Source of the DNA: Rhodanobacteraceae bacterium
GTDB taxonomy: Bacteria; Pseudomonadota; Gammaproteobacteria; Xanthomonadales; SZUA-5
DNA: 64,000 nucleotides
Assembly (NCBI GenBank): GCA_024234055.1
Contig: JACKOW010000011.1
Coordinates: 1-64,000 of the forward strand
Direction of reading: 5' to 3'
Below are positions 1-8,252 of this stretch, piece after piece. Made by a program: the position numbers and the translations under genes. Position 1 is the first letter of the stretch. Each line of letters opens with the position of its first letter. The notes beneath the pieces are model-generated. The model was given only the letters and a program-made list of their open reading frames with translations, was not told the DNA's origin and made no database searches.

Positions 1-17
1 CCGTGTGGGTGCGCTAA
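1..17 (+). CDS. Possible 3' end of an upstream gene (partial)
   Basis: The reading frame starting at base 3 ends at a TAA (15-17) and would encode a tail of Val-Trp-Val-Arg. A sensor kinase gene often precedes a LuxR-type response regulator, so this could be its last codons. Only four codons are visible, so this is a weak call. Confidence 0.25.
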
Positions 18-41
18 CTCCCGATCTCGAGCTCCTTGCCC

Positions 42-707
42 ATGGCTCTATCCGAAGTTCAGTCTGTAGCCATGGTGGAAGACAACCTCGCAGTCTGCGA
101 AGCGGTCAGCGCCATTATTGATGCCTCATCTGAGTTCCGCCTGGCCTGGATGGCGCATGATCTGGCAAGCGCCCGGCGGAAACTGCTGCTGGGCGCTGAC
201 GTGTTGATGCTGGATCTGGGATTGCCTGATGGCCGCGGAGTCGACCTGTTGCCCCAGTTGCGCAAGCTGGCGAAGCCACCTGTGGTGGTGGTGTTCACCC
301 TTCTGGGCGATGAGGCCAGCGTGGTTGAGGCGATCAGCGAAGGCGTTGACGGCTACGTGCTGAAGAATGCCGATCCGTCGAGCTTGCTGGATACGCTGCG
401 CCTGGCGGCGGCAGGTGAATCGCCGATCTCGCCCGCGGTGGCAGGCTATCTGTTGCGCCGGCTGCGGCAGTCCGAGCGGGCACCCGCTCCAGTGAATCGA
501 CTGATGGCCTTGACCGCTCGCGAACGCGACGTGCTTGAGGCCTTGGCCCGCGGTCTGTCCTACCGTGATGTCGCCACTCGTCTGGGCATGAAGCCCAATA
601 CCGTAGCGCATCACGTTCGGAATCTTTACCCGAAATTGGCTGCGACGTCGCGGTCCGAAGCCGTGTTTCGCGCCGTGCAGGACGGGATTCTGTCGTTCAA
701 GAGCTAG
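42..707 (+). CDS. Response regulator, NarL/LuxR type (REC + HTH)
   Basis: Two-component transcription regulator. The N-terminal receiver domain has the acidic pair (ED, about residues 13-14), the phospho-acceptor Asp in the LMLDLGLPDG stretch (about residue 58), a Thr after the beta-4 strand, and the conserved Lys in YVLKNA (about 108). After a linker, a C-terminal GerE/LuxR helix-turn-helix covers about residues 155-215 (LTARERDVLEALARG, then the NTVAHHV recognition helix). Length (221 aa) is normal for the family. I chose ATG 42; a TTG at 36 and an ATG at 72 are alternatives. The partner kinase is probably just upstream, outside the window. The target genes cannot be read from this sequence. 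Confidence 0.9.
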   Translation: MALSEVQSVAMVEDNLAVCEAVSAIIDASSEFRLAWMAHDLASARRKLLLGADVLMLDLGLPDGRGVDLLPQLRKLAKPPVVVVFTLLGDEASVVEAISEGVDGYVLKNADPSSLLDTLRLAAAGESPISPAVAGYLLRRLRQSERAPAPVNRLMALTARERDVLEALARGLSYRDVATRLGMKPNTVAHHVRNLYPKLAATSRSEAVFRAVQDGILSFKS

Positions 708-1540
708 GCGCGGATCATTCGCGGACCCTTTGCCGCCAGCACGCCGTCTAACTTGAGTTCCGCAACGAAGCCGGCGTTTCGCAGACGCTGCGCAACTTCC
801 TTCGGCACATCACGGCCACTCGTGAGTCTGTTCGGGCTGCCGGTGTAGTGAAACAGTTTGCCGCCGGGCTTCAGTACGCGGGCCAGCTGATCGTAGAAGC
901 GCTGCGAGTAGAGTTCGCCGGCGATGCCAAAACGTGGTGGATCGTGCAGGGCGGCGTCGAACGAGGCGCTGTCCAGCGCTTCAAGGTGTTCGCAGACATC
1001 GCCTTGGGTCAGCGACAGCACGGCGTCGGTGCGCGGAGACCAGGGGTTGAGGCTGCGCAGCCAGATCACGTCGGGATTCTTCTCGAAGGACTGCACGCCG
1101 GCCGCCTGACCCTGCTGGCACCAGGCGGCGAAGTAGCCGAGGCCGCCGCAGGTGTCGAGGACGCGCTTTCCGCGTGGCTGGATCAGCGCAACCTTGTTCT
1201 CGGCGTCGTCCCACGGAGAAATCTGCGCGGTCGGCAGCATCTTGATGCCATCGATCTCGAAGGTCGGAGGCCCCCAGGGCGTGGGTACGAGCTTGATCAA
1301 CGATCCGTTGAAGCGCGCGATCGGTTCGAAGCTGCTGCCATCCCAGTGGTAGACCGTTCGATCCTTGCACTTCTTGAGATAGGGGAAGGCCTGGCCCTGC
1401 CAGCACCAGTGCTCGGGCAACAGTTCGACCACGGTGGTCGAACGGTCCAGGTCCAGACTGCAGCTAATGCTGCTTTCGCCAGCGCTGCGCCCACGGCAGA
1501 GCAGATCATGGGTCTTGCTGGTCAGCAAAGGGCCAGTCAT
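704..1540 (-). CDS. SAM-dependent methyltransferase
   Basis: Class I Rossmann methyltransferase of 278 aa. The SAM-binding motif I is VLDTCGGLGYFA at about 127-138, followed by an acidic residue (E153) at the end of strand beta-2. The catalytic-type motif is HDPPRFG at about 199-205, and a late LKPGGKLFHYTG strand is typical of the fold. The DPP motif and overall plan resemble the uncharacterised COG2521-like group. The 3' end overlaps the convergent response regulator by four bases. The substrate (small molecule, RNA or protein) is not evident. Confidence 0.75.
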   Translation of the reverse strand: MTGPLLTSKTHDLLCRGRSAGESSISCSLDLDRSTTVVELLPEHWCWQGQAFPYLKKCKDRTVYHWDGSSFEPIARFNGSLIKLVPTPWGPPTFEIDGIKMLPTAQISPWDDAENKVALIQPRGKRVLDTCGGLGYFAAWCQQGQAAGVQSFEKNPDVIWLRSLNPWSPRTDAVLSLTQGDVCEHLEALDSASFDAALHDPPRFGIAGELYSQRFYDQLARVLKPGGKLFHYTGSPNRLTSGRDVPKEVAQRLRNAGFVAELKLDGVLAAKGPRMIRA

Positions 1541-1935
1541 GCCAACTTCTCGGGTAGTTCCGGTTTGCAGGCATGAAAGCTACCTGATTCGAGCTGTCTC
1601 AGTTCGACGCTGCCCAGGGAGCTTGTACCGGCGCCATTGCGAGCTACCTGTTTCGTCTCGACACTGCCGAAGGACCATGAACCCGCCTGTTGCGCGTAGG
1701 CCGAGGGTGCCGCGCAGCGGCTCCCCGGCGCTTGTCGAGTCACGGCCCGGAGAGCGCTGCGCGCACTTCGGGCTACATGAGACAGCTCTTGCTGGATCGA
1801 AGCGGCTCTGAGGAGGGACGCGCGCCTGCGCGGCCGCTCTGGATTTCCGCACCCGGCAAAGCGGCGCCGCAGCGCGACGCCCTCCACCGCCGCGGCAATC
1901 TCGGAGCATTCCGCAAAATCAACTCGCAGGTCCGA
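1541..1935. repeat. Intergenic repeat mosaic
   Basis: No credible gene lies here. The stretch is built of repeat modules found elsewhere in the window. The CCACCTGTTTCG...GGCCATGAA family occupies about 1577-1683. The GTAGCCCG...GCGCGCA family occupies about 1697-1778. A GACGCGCGCCTGCGCGGCCGCT hairpin module at about 1796-1880 is closely matched at 7990-8072. Confidence 0.7.
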
Positions 1936-3186
1936 TCAGAACTGATAGCCGATGCCGAGATTGATGCGGTCGTCACCATCGTTGTTGCCCGGGCCATCCT
2001 GGAACTGGTAGTCGGCTTTCAACACCACGTCCGGGTGCGGCCAGTAGTTCAGGCCGATATCGGTCTGGCGCCACTCGCTGTCGATCGAATCGCCGGCCAG
2101 ATTGTCCCAGACGTTGTAGCGCGCAAAGACGCCCAGCGTTGGCGAGAGTCGATAGGACGGCTCCAGGTAGTAACCCTCCTGAACGTCGGCTCCGAGGGAT
2201 TCCGGGCCGCTACCCTGCAGTTGCCAGCGCGCATACAGCGCCTTCAGGCCAAAGCCGCCGGTGTTCCAGACTGCATGGGTCTCGAACAGGTTGGCCGAGC
2301 CTGCGGTGGGGTCGGCGCTCTGGGTGATGTCCTGCTGATGCTGGAAACTGGCGGAGAGCTGCAGTCCGGGTATGGCGCTGTAGCGGATGCGCGCGGTGAA
2401 GGCTGCGTCCTTGGCTACGGCTTCGGCCACTTTCTGCCGACCCGAGCGAACGGTGTATTGCGAATTCGCGCTGGCCTTGAGTCCGGAATGCACCGCGAAA
2501 TCCCAGTCCAGGCCCTGGGCGAACTGGCCCGAGAGTGAACCGCCGGCCTCCCACCAGGTGGTCGGGATGATCCGCGATTCGATCGGATTGCGCTCGACGC
2601 CGTAGAAGACCGGCGGCTCGTGGTACTCGTTGAGCATGCCCACCGGCACCAGGAACAGACCGCCCTTGGCGCGCAGACGGTCGTTCAGATCAAACTCGAC
2701 ATAGGCTTGTTCCAGCTCGACTTCGCCGGGCTTGCCGTCGCCGACCAGAGCGTGTTCGATTTCCAGTTCGGAATTGAAGCGGATGCGGTCGCTGAACTTG
2801 TGTCCGAAGAACAAGACGAAGCGGTGCAGATCGATCTTGTCGGTGTCGCCACCGTTGTAATGCAACTCGCCGTAGCCGCCGAAGCTGGTGTCCTCGACCC
2901 AGGCTGGCGATTCCGGCACCGCACTGACCAGATCCTGCAGCGAGGCATCGGTCTGGTCCAGGCGTTGCTCGCTGGCCGCGATCTTCTGATCGGCCATCTG
3001 CACATTCTGCTCGGTCAGCAGGACTTGCTCGCGAGCCGACTTGAGCTCGCTCTGCAGGGCCTCGATCTGCGCCTGCTGCTTCTGCACCAGCTGCCACATT
3101 TCCTCGAGCGTAGGTGTCTCCGCCGCTGGACTGGCGGTGGACGCGAGCAGTGCAAGAATTCCCCCAACAGGGTACAGAAGCTTCAT
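1936..3186 (-). CDS. Outer-membrane porin with N-terminal coiled coil
   Basis: Secreted 416-aa protein. It has a signal peptide (MKLLYPVGGILALLASTASPAAE), a coiled-coil segment rich in Gln, Glu and Ala at about 30-85, then a beta-barrel of alternating strands ending in a terminal aromatic (GIGYQF), as expected for BAM-dependent outer-membrane proteins. The FGGYGELHYN and FNSELEIEHA motifs are those of phosphate-selective-porin-like or carbohydrate-porin-like families; the transported solute is unknown. The ATG at 3186 is preceded by GGAG and followed by the signal peptide, so the longer upstream reading is rejected. A palindromic TGCGAA/TTCGCA operator lies 29-58 bases upstream, suggesting metal-dependent control. 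Confidence 0.85.
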   Translation of the reverse strand: MKLLYPVGGILALLASTASPAAETPTLEEMWQLVQKQQAQIEALQSELKSAREQVLLTEQNVQMADQKIAASEQRLDQTDASLQDLVSAVPESPAWVEDTSFGGYGELHYNGGDTDKIDLHRFVLFFGHKFSDRIRFNSELEIEHALVGDGKPGEVELEQAYVEFDLNDRLRAKGGLFLVPVGMLNEYHEPPVFYGVERNPIESRIIPTTWWEAGGSLSGQFAQGLDWDFAVHSGLKASANSQYTVRSGRQKVAEAVAKDAAFTARIRYSAIPGLQLSASFQHQQDITQSADPTAGSANLFETHAVWNTGGFGLKALYARWQLQGSGPESLGADVQEGYYLEPSYRLSPTLGVFARYNVWDNLAGDSIDSEWRQTDIGLNYWPHPDVVLKADYQFQDGPGNNDGDDRINLGIGYQF

Positions 3187-3210
3187 CGAGTGTCTCCAAT
3201 CGCGGTCGAA

Positions 3211-3244
3211 AATGTGCGAATGCAACCGATTCGCATTTGCGAAA
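3211..3244 (-). promoter_or_regulatory. Candidate Fur/Zur-like operator
   Basis: TGCGAA (3215-3220), nine bases, then TTCGCA (3230-3235) form an exact inverted repeat, and a further TGCGAA follows at 3238-3243. The AATGCGAAT-type half-sites resemble Pseudomonas and Xanthomonas Fur/Zur boxes. It sits immediately upstream of the porin start, where a repressor would block transcription. The assignment to a specific regulator is inference. Confidence 0.45.
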
Positions 3245-3361
3245 GATAGACGAGCCAGCACAGCGGACGCAAGCGGCACGTCGGCAGCCTGATTGGGTCA
3301 TTGGGTGGGAGTGCCGGTTGCCCCGGCTGGTGCGCGTAGTCGCGCAACAAACAAGGGGCGA

Positions 3362-3443
3362 GGGGCAGGGGGCAGGGGCCCAAACTCGCTACTCGATCAG
3401 ATCGTGCGGCGGGGTGGGTCCCCTGCCCCCTGCCCCCTGCCCC
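3362..3443. repeat. G-rich inverted repeat (G-quadruplex-prone arms)
   Basis: GGGGCAGGGGGCAGGGG (about 3363-3379) is repeated in inverted orientation as CCCCTGCCCCCTGCCCC (about 3420-3443) around a loop of about 40 bases. Each arm also has four or more G-tracts on one strand. It lies between ypfJ and the porin, both read leftwards. It may act as a transcription or RNA-stability barrier. Confidence 0.6.
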
Positions 3444-3534
3444 GCATTTTGCGCGGTAGTAAAATCAGTCGCTTACGACATTTTTCTGGTGAGCTTGCCG
3501 CCGGCTCGGGCCTGAAACCGGCAGCGGGGCGCGC

Positions 3535-4410
3535 TCAGGGACGGGCGACGGCGAAGGTATCGCAGCTCTGGATCTGGCCGCTGCGGAATCCTTGAGTAAA
3601 CCAGCGCACACGCTGTTCGCTGGTGCCGTGAGTGAAGGCATCGGGCGTCACTTGACCACGCGACTGCTTCTGCAATCGGTCGTCGCCGATGGCGCTGGCG
3701 GTATTCAACGCCTCTTCGATATCGCCTTCTTCCAGCCACTGATGGCGAGCCTGGGCATGGTGCGCCCAGACGCCGGCATAGCAGTCGGCCTGCAATTCCT
3801 GACGCACCAGCAGGCCGTTGTCGCCTTCCACATCCTGGCCGCGTCGGCGGGCGTCGTTGACCTTGCGCGACACCCCGGTCAGCGACTGCAGATGGTGGCC
3901 CACTTCATGGGCGATGACGTAGGCCTCGGCGAAATCGCCGCCGCCGCCCAGGCGGGTCTGCATCTCCTTGAAGAAGCCGAGATCGATGTAGACCTGCTGG
4001 TCGCCGGGGCAATAGAAGGGTCCTACCGCAGCGCTGGCCTGGCCACAGGCGGAATTCACGGCGCCCTCAAAGAGCACCAGGGTGGGATTGGGATATTGCT
4101 GGCCGTTCTGCCTGAATATCGCTCCCCAGACGTCCTCGGTGTCGCCAAGGATGGCGGCGACGAACTGGCGGCGCGGATCATTGGCGCGGGCGGCTTCTTC
4201 TTCCGGCGAGCTTGCCGATGGCGCGCTGGTGCCGGAGCCCTGCACGCCACCCAGCAGCGACAGAATCTCGGCCGGATTGACGCCGAGAAACCAGCCCGCA
4301 ATCAAAGCAATGGCGAGCCCCCCGATGCCGACCCCGCCGGCGCGCGCGGCACTTCGGCCACCGCGTCGATCGTCAATATTCTGGCTCTGTCGGGCGCGTT
4401 GCCATTTCAT
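3535..4410 (-). CDS. ypfJ: Neutral zinc metallopeptidase, YpfJ family
   Basis: Membrane-anchored protease of 291 aa. It has a basic N-terminus (MKWQRARQSQNIDDRRG), a single transmembrane segment at about 27-45, a low-complexity linker, then the zinc-binding HEVGHH motif at about 168-173. The FYCPGDQQVYID segment and the downstream QADCYAGVWAHHA (with its Glu/Asp ligand region) are family hallmarks. Length matches YpfJ proteins. The physiological substrate is unknown for the family. It stands alone, with repeat-rich spacers on both sides. Confidence 0.92.
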   Translation of the reverse strand: MKWQRARQSQNIDDRRGGRSAARAGGVGIGGLAIALIAGWFLGVNPAEILSLLGGVQGSGTSAPSASSPEEEAARANDPRRQFVAAILGDTEDVWGAIFRQNGQQYPNPTLVLFEGAVNSACGQASAAVGPFYCPGDQQVYIDLGFFKEMQTRLGGGGDFAEAYVIAHEVGHHLQSLTGVSRKVNDARRRGQDVEGDNGLLVRQELQADCYAGVWAHHAQARHQWLEEGDIEEALNTASAIGDDRLQKQSRGQVTPDAFTHGTSEQRVRWFTQGFRSGQIQSCDTFAVARP

Positions 4411-4540
4411 GTGGGGCTCCTGATGTGAAGTGCACTGGCGTGGCAGGCAGCGGTGGCCTGATTCTCCGTGCGAGGATAGTCGCTTCCTACGCTAGCAGCT
4501 GCGAAACAGCAAGAATTCGGCGGCGCCTGGCGCCGTGCTC

Positions 4541-4612
4541 TTGTAGGTCCAGACTTGTCTGGACGCTTCTGCACCACCTGACGAAGAGCGTCCAGGCAAG
4601 TCTGGACCCACA
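4541..4612. repeat. Long inverted repeat, 28-30 bp arms
   Basis: TTGTAGGTCCAGACTTGTCT... at 4541-4570 is mirrored by ...AGTCTGGACCCACAA at 4583-4612, with about two to three mismatches around a loop of 12 bases. It lies between fdsD (3' end at 4666) and ypfJ (5' end at 4410), so it could end fds transcription. There is no T-tract, so a canonical intrinsic terminator is not supported. Confidence 0.6.
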
Positions 4613-4665
4613 AAAGCCACGGTCGGTTACGACGCACAAGCGGCATCGCGCCCGGTCACTAATCA

Positions 4666-4887
4666 CTAGGGCACCGCCGCCCCACCAAGCCGAAGCCCGG
4701 CCTCCAGCGCGATCGGATCCAGGTCCTCGCCACCGGCCTTGGCGTGTGCGATCAGCTCGGCGCGCATGCCCGGTGTCCAGAAGCTGCGCAGGTGTGCAGC
4801 CGTGGCGCTGCCGGCCTCGTCGCCTGCCTGGGCGCGCAGATTGCGGGCGATCTCATTGGCCATGCGGATCAGTATTTCGCGTTTCAC
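4666..4887 (-). CDS. fdsD: Formate dehydrogenase delta subunit
   Basis: Small 73-aa protein (GTG start) of the FdsD family: IRMANEIARNLRAQAG, then HLRSFWTPGMRAELIAHA, a signature of this family. It is the accessory subunit of soluble NAD-dependent molybdenum formate dehydrogenases and is thought to help assemble or stabilise the holoenzyme. It is the last gene of the leftward fds set, 172 bases after fdsA. That gap contains hairpin repeats rather than the fdhD-type gene found there in Cupriavidus. Confidence 0.9.
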   Translation of the reverse strand: MKREILIRMANEIARNLRAQAGDEAGSATAAHLRSFWTPGMRAELIAHAKAGGEDLDPIALEAGLRLGGAAVP

Positions 4888-4899
4888 CGGTCAGCGCCC

Positions 4900-5045
4900 C
4901 TCCTGTGGGAGCGGCTTCAGCCGCGATGCTTTTCCGCTCCGGCTGTGGGAGCAGGCTCCGCCCGCGATCCGGGGCCGGTCATCGTCAAAGGTCATGCCAT
5001 CTTCCGCAGCCAAGAGCTCGCGGACGGAGTCCGCTCCCACAGTAG
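4900..5045. repeat. TGTGGGAGCGGCTTCAGCCGCGA-type repeat cluster
   Basis: Three hairpin-forming modules fall between fdsA and fdsD: GTGGGAGCGGCTTCAGCCGCG at about 4903-4925, a GTGGGAGCAGGCTCCGCCCGCG variant at about 4945-4968, and the mirrored GCGGACGGAGTCCGCTCCCAC at about 5020-5040. The same family recurs near 10601, 13178, 17743-17950 and 22011. It is of the REP type used by RAYT transposases. Confidence 0.7.
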
Positions 5046-5059
5046 GCTGAGAACGGGCC

Positions 5060-7906
5060 TCAACCGGCCGCATGGGACTCACTCCGTTCGATCCGACGCA
5101 GGAACTGCTCGCGCTGCAACTCGTCCTGCTGCCAGGGCGAAAGCTCGCTGGTGCGGGCGACCTGCACGGCGGTGACCTTGTACTCGGGGCAATTCGTGGC
5201 CCAATCGGAATAGTCGGTGGTGACCACATTGGCGCCGGTGCGGGCGTGGTGGAAGGTGGTGTAGACCACGCCCGGTTGCACCCTTTCGGTGATCACCGCG
5301 CGCAGTGAGGTTTGGCCGGAGCGACTCTGCAGCGAGACCCGATCACCACTGTTGATGCCGCGGTTCTCGGCATCGAAAGGATGGATCTCGAGCACGTCCT
5401 CGTTGTGCCATTCGGTGTTCGGCGTACGCGCGGTCTGGGCGCCGACGTTGTACTGCGAAAGGATGCGTCCGGTGGTCAGCAGCAGCGGGAAGCGCCGCCC
5501 GGTGCGCTCATCGGTGGGGATGAATTCGGTCAGCATGAAGTTGCCCTTGCCGCGCACGAAACGATCCACGTGCATCACCGGCGTGCCCTGCGGCGCCGCC
5601 TCGTTGCAGGGCCATTGCAGCGATCCCAGTTCATCGATCCTGGCGTAGGACACGCCGGCGAAGCTCGGCGTCAGCCGCGCGATCTCGTCCATGATCTCGG
5701 ACGGATGCGCATAGTGCAGTTCGTAGCCAAGCGCCTGGGCGAAGCGCAGTGTCACCTCCCAGTCGGCCAATCCGGCCAGCGGTTCCATGACCTTGCGCAC
5801 GCGACTGATGCGACGCTCGGCGTTGGTGAAGGTGCCGTCCTTCTCCAGGAAAGACGAGCCCGGCAGGAACACGTGCGCGTACTTGGCGGTCTCGTTGAGG
5901 AAGAGGTCGTGCACCACCACGCATTCCATCGCTTCCAGACCGGCAATGACATGCTGCGTGTCCGGGTCAGACTGGGCAATGTCCTCGCCCTGGATGTAGA
6001 TGCCCTTGAATCCACCCGATACTGCTTCGTCGAGCATGTTGGGGATGCGCAGTCCCGGTTCCTTCGACAGTGACACGCCCCAGAGATGTTCGAACAGTTC
6101 GCGCGTGGCGTCGTCACTGACGTGGCGGTAGCCCGAATACTCGTGAGGGAAGGAGCCCATGTCGCAGGCGCCCTGCACATTGTTCTGGCCGCGCAGTGGG
6201 TTCACGCCCACGCCTTCGCGGCCGATGTTGCCGGTGGCCATGGCAAGATTGGCCATGCCCATGACCATGGTCGAGCCCTGACTGTGCTCGGTGACACCCA
6301 GGCCATAGTAGATGGCGGCATTGCCAGCAGTGGCGTACAGACGCGCCGCCGCGCGGATGTCGGCGGCCGGAACACCTGTGATGGCCGCCATCGATTCGGG
6401 AGAATTGCGTTCCTCGGCGATGAAGCGCGCCCAGGATTCGAAGGCGTCGAGGTCACAGCGCTCGCGCACATAGTCTTCCCTGACCAGACCCTCGGTGAGA
6501 ATCACGTGGGCGAGGGCATTGATCAGCGCGACATTGGTGCCCGGCAACAGGGCCAGATGATGTGTCGCTTCGATATGCGCCGAGCGTACCAGGTCAATGC
6601 GCCGCGGATCGGCCACGATCAGCTTGGCGCCCTCTCGCAGGCGCCGTTTCATGCGCGAGGCAAATACCGGATGGGCGTCGGTGGGATTGGCGCCGATGAG
6701 GAGGATGACATCGGCCTGGGCGACCGACTTGAAGTCCTGGGTACCGGCCGAAGTGCCGAAGGTGTTCTTCAGGCCATAGCCGGTGGGTGAGTGGCAGACG
6801 CGGGCGCAGGTATCGACATTGTTGTTGCCGAATCCGGCACGCACCAGTTTCTGCACCAGGAAAGTCTCTTCATTGGTGCAGCGTGACGAGGTGATACCGC
6901 CGATGGCGTCGCGGCCGTAGTCGGCCTGCAAGCGCCTGAACTCCGAGGCCGCGTGCGCGAAGGCTTCGTCCCAGGACACCTCGCGCCAGGGATCGGTGAT
7001 CAGTTTGCGGATCATCGGTTTGGTGATGCGGTCCTTGTGGGTGGCATAGCCCCAGGCGAATCGACCCTTGACGCAGGAATGGCCCTCGTTGGCCAGGCCC
7101 TGTTTGGAGGGCACCATACGCACCACCTTGTTGCCCTGGGTTTCGGCGCGTAAACCGCAGCCGACGCCGCAATAGGCGCAGGTGGTGTCAACGTGGCCGG
7201 TCGGCGTGCCCAGTTCGATCACCGATTTCTCGTTGAGCGTGGCGGTCGGGCAGGCCTGCACGCAGGCGCCGCAGGAGACGCATTCGGAAGACAGGAAATC
7301 CAGGCTGCCGGTAGCAACCTTCGAGTCCAGACCGCGCCCCTCTATGGTCAGGGCGAAGGTGCCTTGCACTTCGGCGCAGGCGCGCACGCAGCGCGAGCAG
7401 ACGATGCACTTGGACGAATCGAAAGTGAAATACGGGTTGCTCTGATCCTTGGCCTCAGTGCGGTGTTTGGCACCGTCATGGCCGTAGCGTACCTCGCGCA
7501 AGCCCACGGCGCCGGCCATGTCCTGCAACTCGCAGTCGCCGTTGGCCGAGCAGGTCAGGCAATCCAGCGGATGATCGGAGATGTACAGCTCCATGACGCC
7601 CTTGCGCAGTTTGGCCAGGCGCGGCGTCTGCGTGCGCACCACCATGCCGTCCTCGGCCGGGGTGGTGCACGAGGCCGGGGTGCCGCGGCGGCCTTCGATT
7701 TCCACGAGGCACAATCGGCAGGAGCCGAAGGCCTCGACCATGTCCGTGGCGCAGAGCTTGGGAATGGCGGCGCCGTGGCTGCGCGCCGCGGCCATGATCG
7801 AGGTGCCTTTGGGCACAGACACTGTGGCGCCGTCGATGTTCAGCGTGACGGTTTCTGCGCTCTGGCGCAGCGGCGTGCCGTAGTCGGGTTCCTTGAGCAG
7901 GGTCAT
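5060..7906 (-). CDS. fdsA: Formate dehydrogenase alpha (catalytic) subunit
   Basis: Catalytic subunit (948 aa) oxidising formate to CO2 at a bis-MGD molybdenum centre. It has an N-terminal 2Fe-2S ferredoxin domain (C52, C63, C66, C80), a His/Cys-ligated cluster site (H112, C116, C119, C125), and two 4Fe-4S motifs (C167-C177 and C209-C219). A further CxxCxxxC...C cluster follows (C243, C246, C250, C278). The Mo ligand is Cys371 in ARVCHSPTGYG, so this is a Cys and not a selenocysteine enzyme. The C-terminal molydopterin-binding domain (TGRILSQYNVGAQTARTP) is complete. Electrons pass through FdsB/FdsG to NAD+. The ATG is followed directly by MTLLKEPDYGTP, normal for the family. Confidence 0.96.
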   Translation of the reverse strand: MTLLKEPDYGTPLRQSAETVTLNIDGATVSVPKGTSIMAAARSHGAAIPKLCATDMVEAFGSCRLCLVEIEGRRGTPASCTTPAEDGMVVRTQTPRLAKLRKGVMELYISDHPLDCLTCSANGDCELQDMAGAVGLREVRYGHDGAKHRTEAKDQSNPYFTFDSSKCIVCSRCVRACAEVQGTFALTIEGRGLDSKVATGSLDFLSSECVSCGACVQACPTATLNEKSVIELGTPTGHVDTTCAYCGVGCGLRAETQGNKVVRMVPSKQGLANEGHSCVKGRFAWGYATHKDRITKPMIRKLITDPWREVSWDEAFAHAASEFRRLQADYGRDAIGGITSSRCTNEETFLVQKLVRAGFGNNNVDTCARVCHSPTGYGLKNTFGTSAGTQDFKSVAQADVILLIGANPTDAHPVFASRMKRRLREGAKLIVADPRRIDLVRSAHIEATHHLALLPGTNVALINALAHVILTEGLVREDYVRERCDLDAFESWARFIAEERNSPESMAAITGVPAADIRAAARLYATAGNAAIYYGLGVTEHSQGSTMVMGMANLAMATGNIGREGVGVNPLRGQNNVQGACDMGSFPHEYSGYRHVSDDATRELFEHLWGVSLSKEPGLRIPNMLDEAVSGGFKGIYIQGEDIAQSDPDTQHVIAGLEAMECVVVHDLFLNETAKYAHVFLPGSSFLEKDGTFTNAERRISRVRKVMEPLAGLADWEVTLRFAQALGYELHYAHPSEIMDEIARLTPSFAGVSYARIDELGSLQWPCNEAAPQGTPVMHVDRFVRGKGNFMLTEFIPTDERTGRRFPLLLTTGRILSQYNVGAQTARTPNTEWHNEDVLEIHPFDAENRGINSGDRVSLQSRSGQTSLRAVITERVQPGVVYTTFHHARTGANVVTTDYSDWATNCPEYKVTAVQVARTSELSPWQQDELQREQFLRRIERSESHAAG

Positions 7907-8252
7907 GTGACACCTCGGAGGTTCAGCGGTCGCCGCAGGGGAGCCGTGCCGGCGCGGCGTAGCTCATGAGCCATGCCTGACGTGGCGTGCTTGAAGCGAT
8001 TCTGAGGGGGGACGCGCGCCTGCGCGGCCGCTGTTGATCTGTACGGACTCAAGAGCGGCGCCGCAGCGCGTAGCGCGGCTCTGGCGCGCAAAGAGGCAGG
8101 CGTTCGCAAGGGATTGATCGCGGCGGTGGCCGCGACTCGTCGCCGTGTGCTCGCAAGAGCGCCGGGCGCCTCGCGTATTGATCTCAACGCAAAGGCCGGT
8201 TCTTTCGACGCGAGGACCCGGCCTACCGAAGCTCGGCGCATCAACCGGGCGC
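7907..8252. repeat. Unusually long repeat-bearing gap inside the fds operon
   Basis: This 346-base spacer separates fdsB from fdsA, genes usually only a few bases apart. It holds no credible gene. A hairpin-prone module at about 7990-8072 (GACGCGCGCCTGCGCGGCCGCT...AGCGGCGCCGCAGCGCG) closely matches 1796-1880. A ribosome-binding AGG motif precedes fdsA. Confidence 0.6.

Noticed and set aside
126..614. Long open frames on the strand opposite known genes throughout the window
   Set aside because: High-GC coding sequence leaves antisense frames open; these show no family motifs and mirror the real gene.
3187..3279. N-terminal extension of the porin to 3279
   Set aside because: The signal peptide begins at ATG 3186 with a good ribosome-binding site; upstream is the operator-like palindrome.
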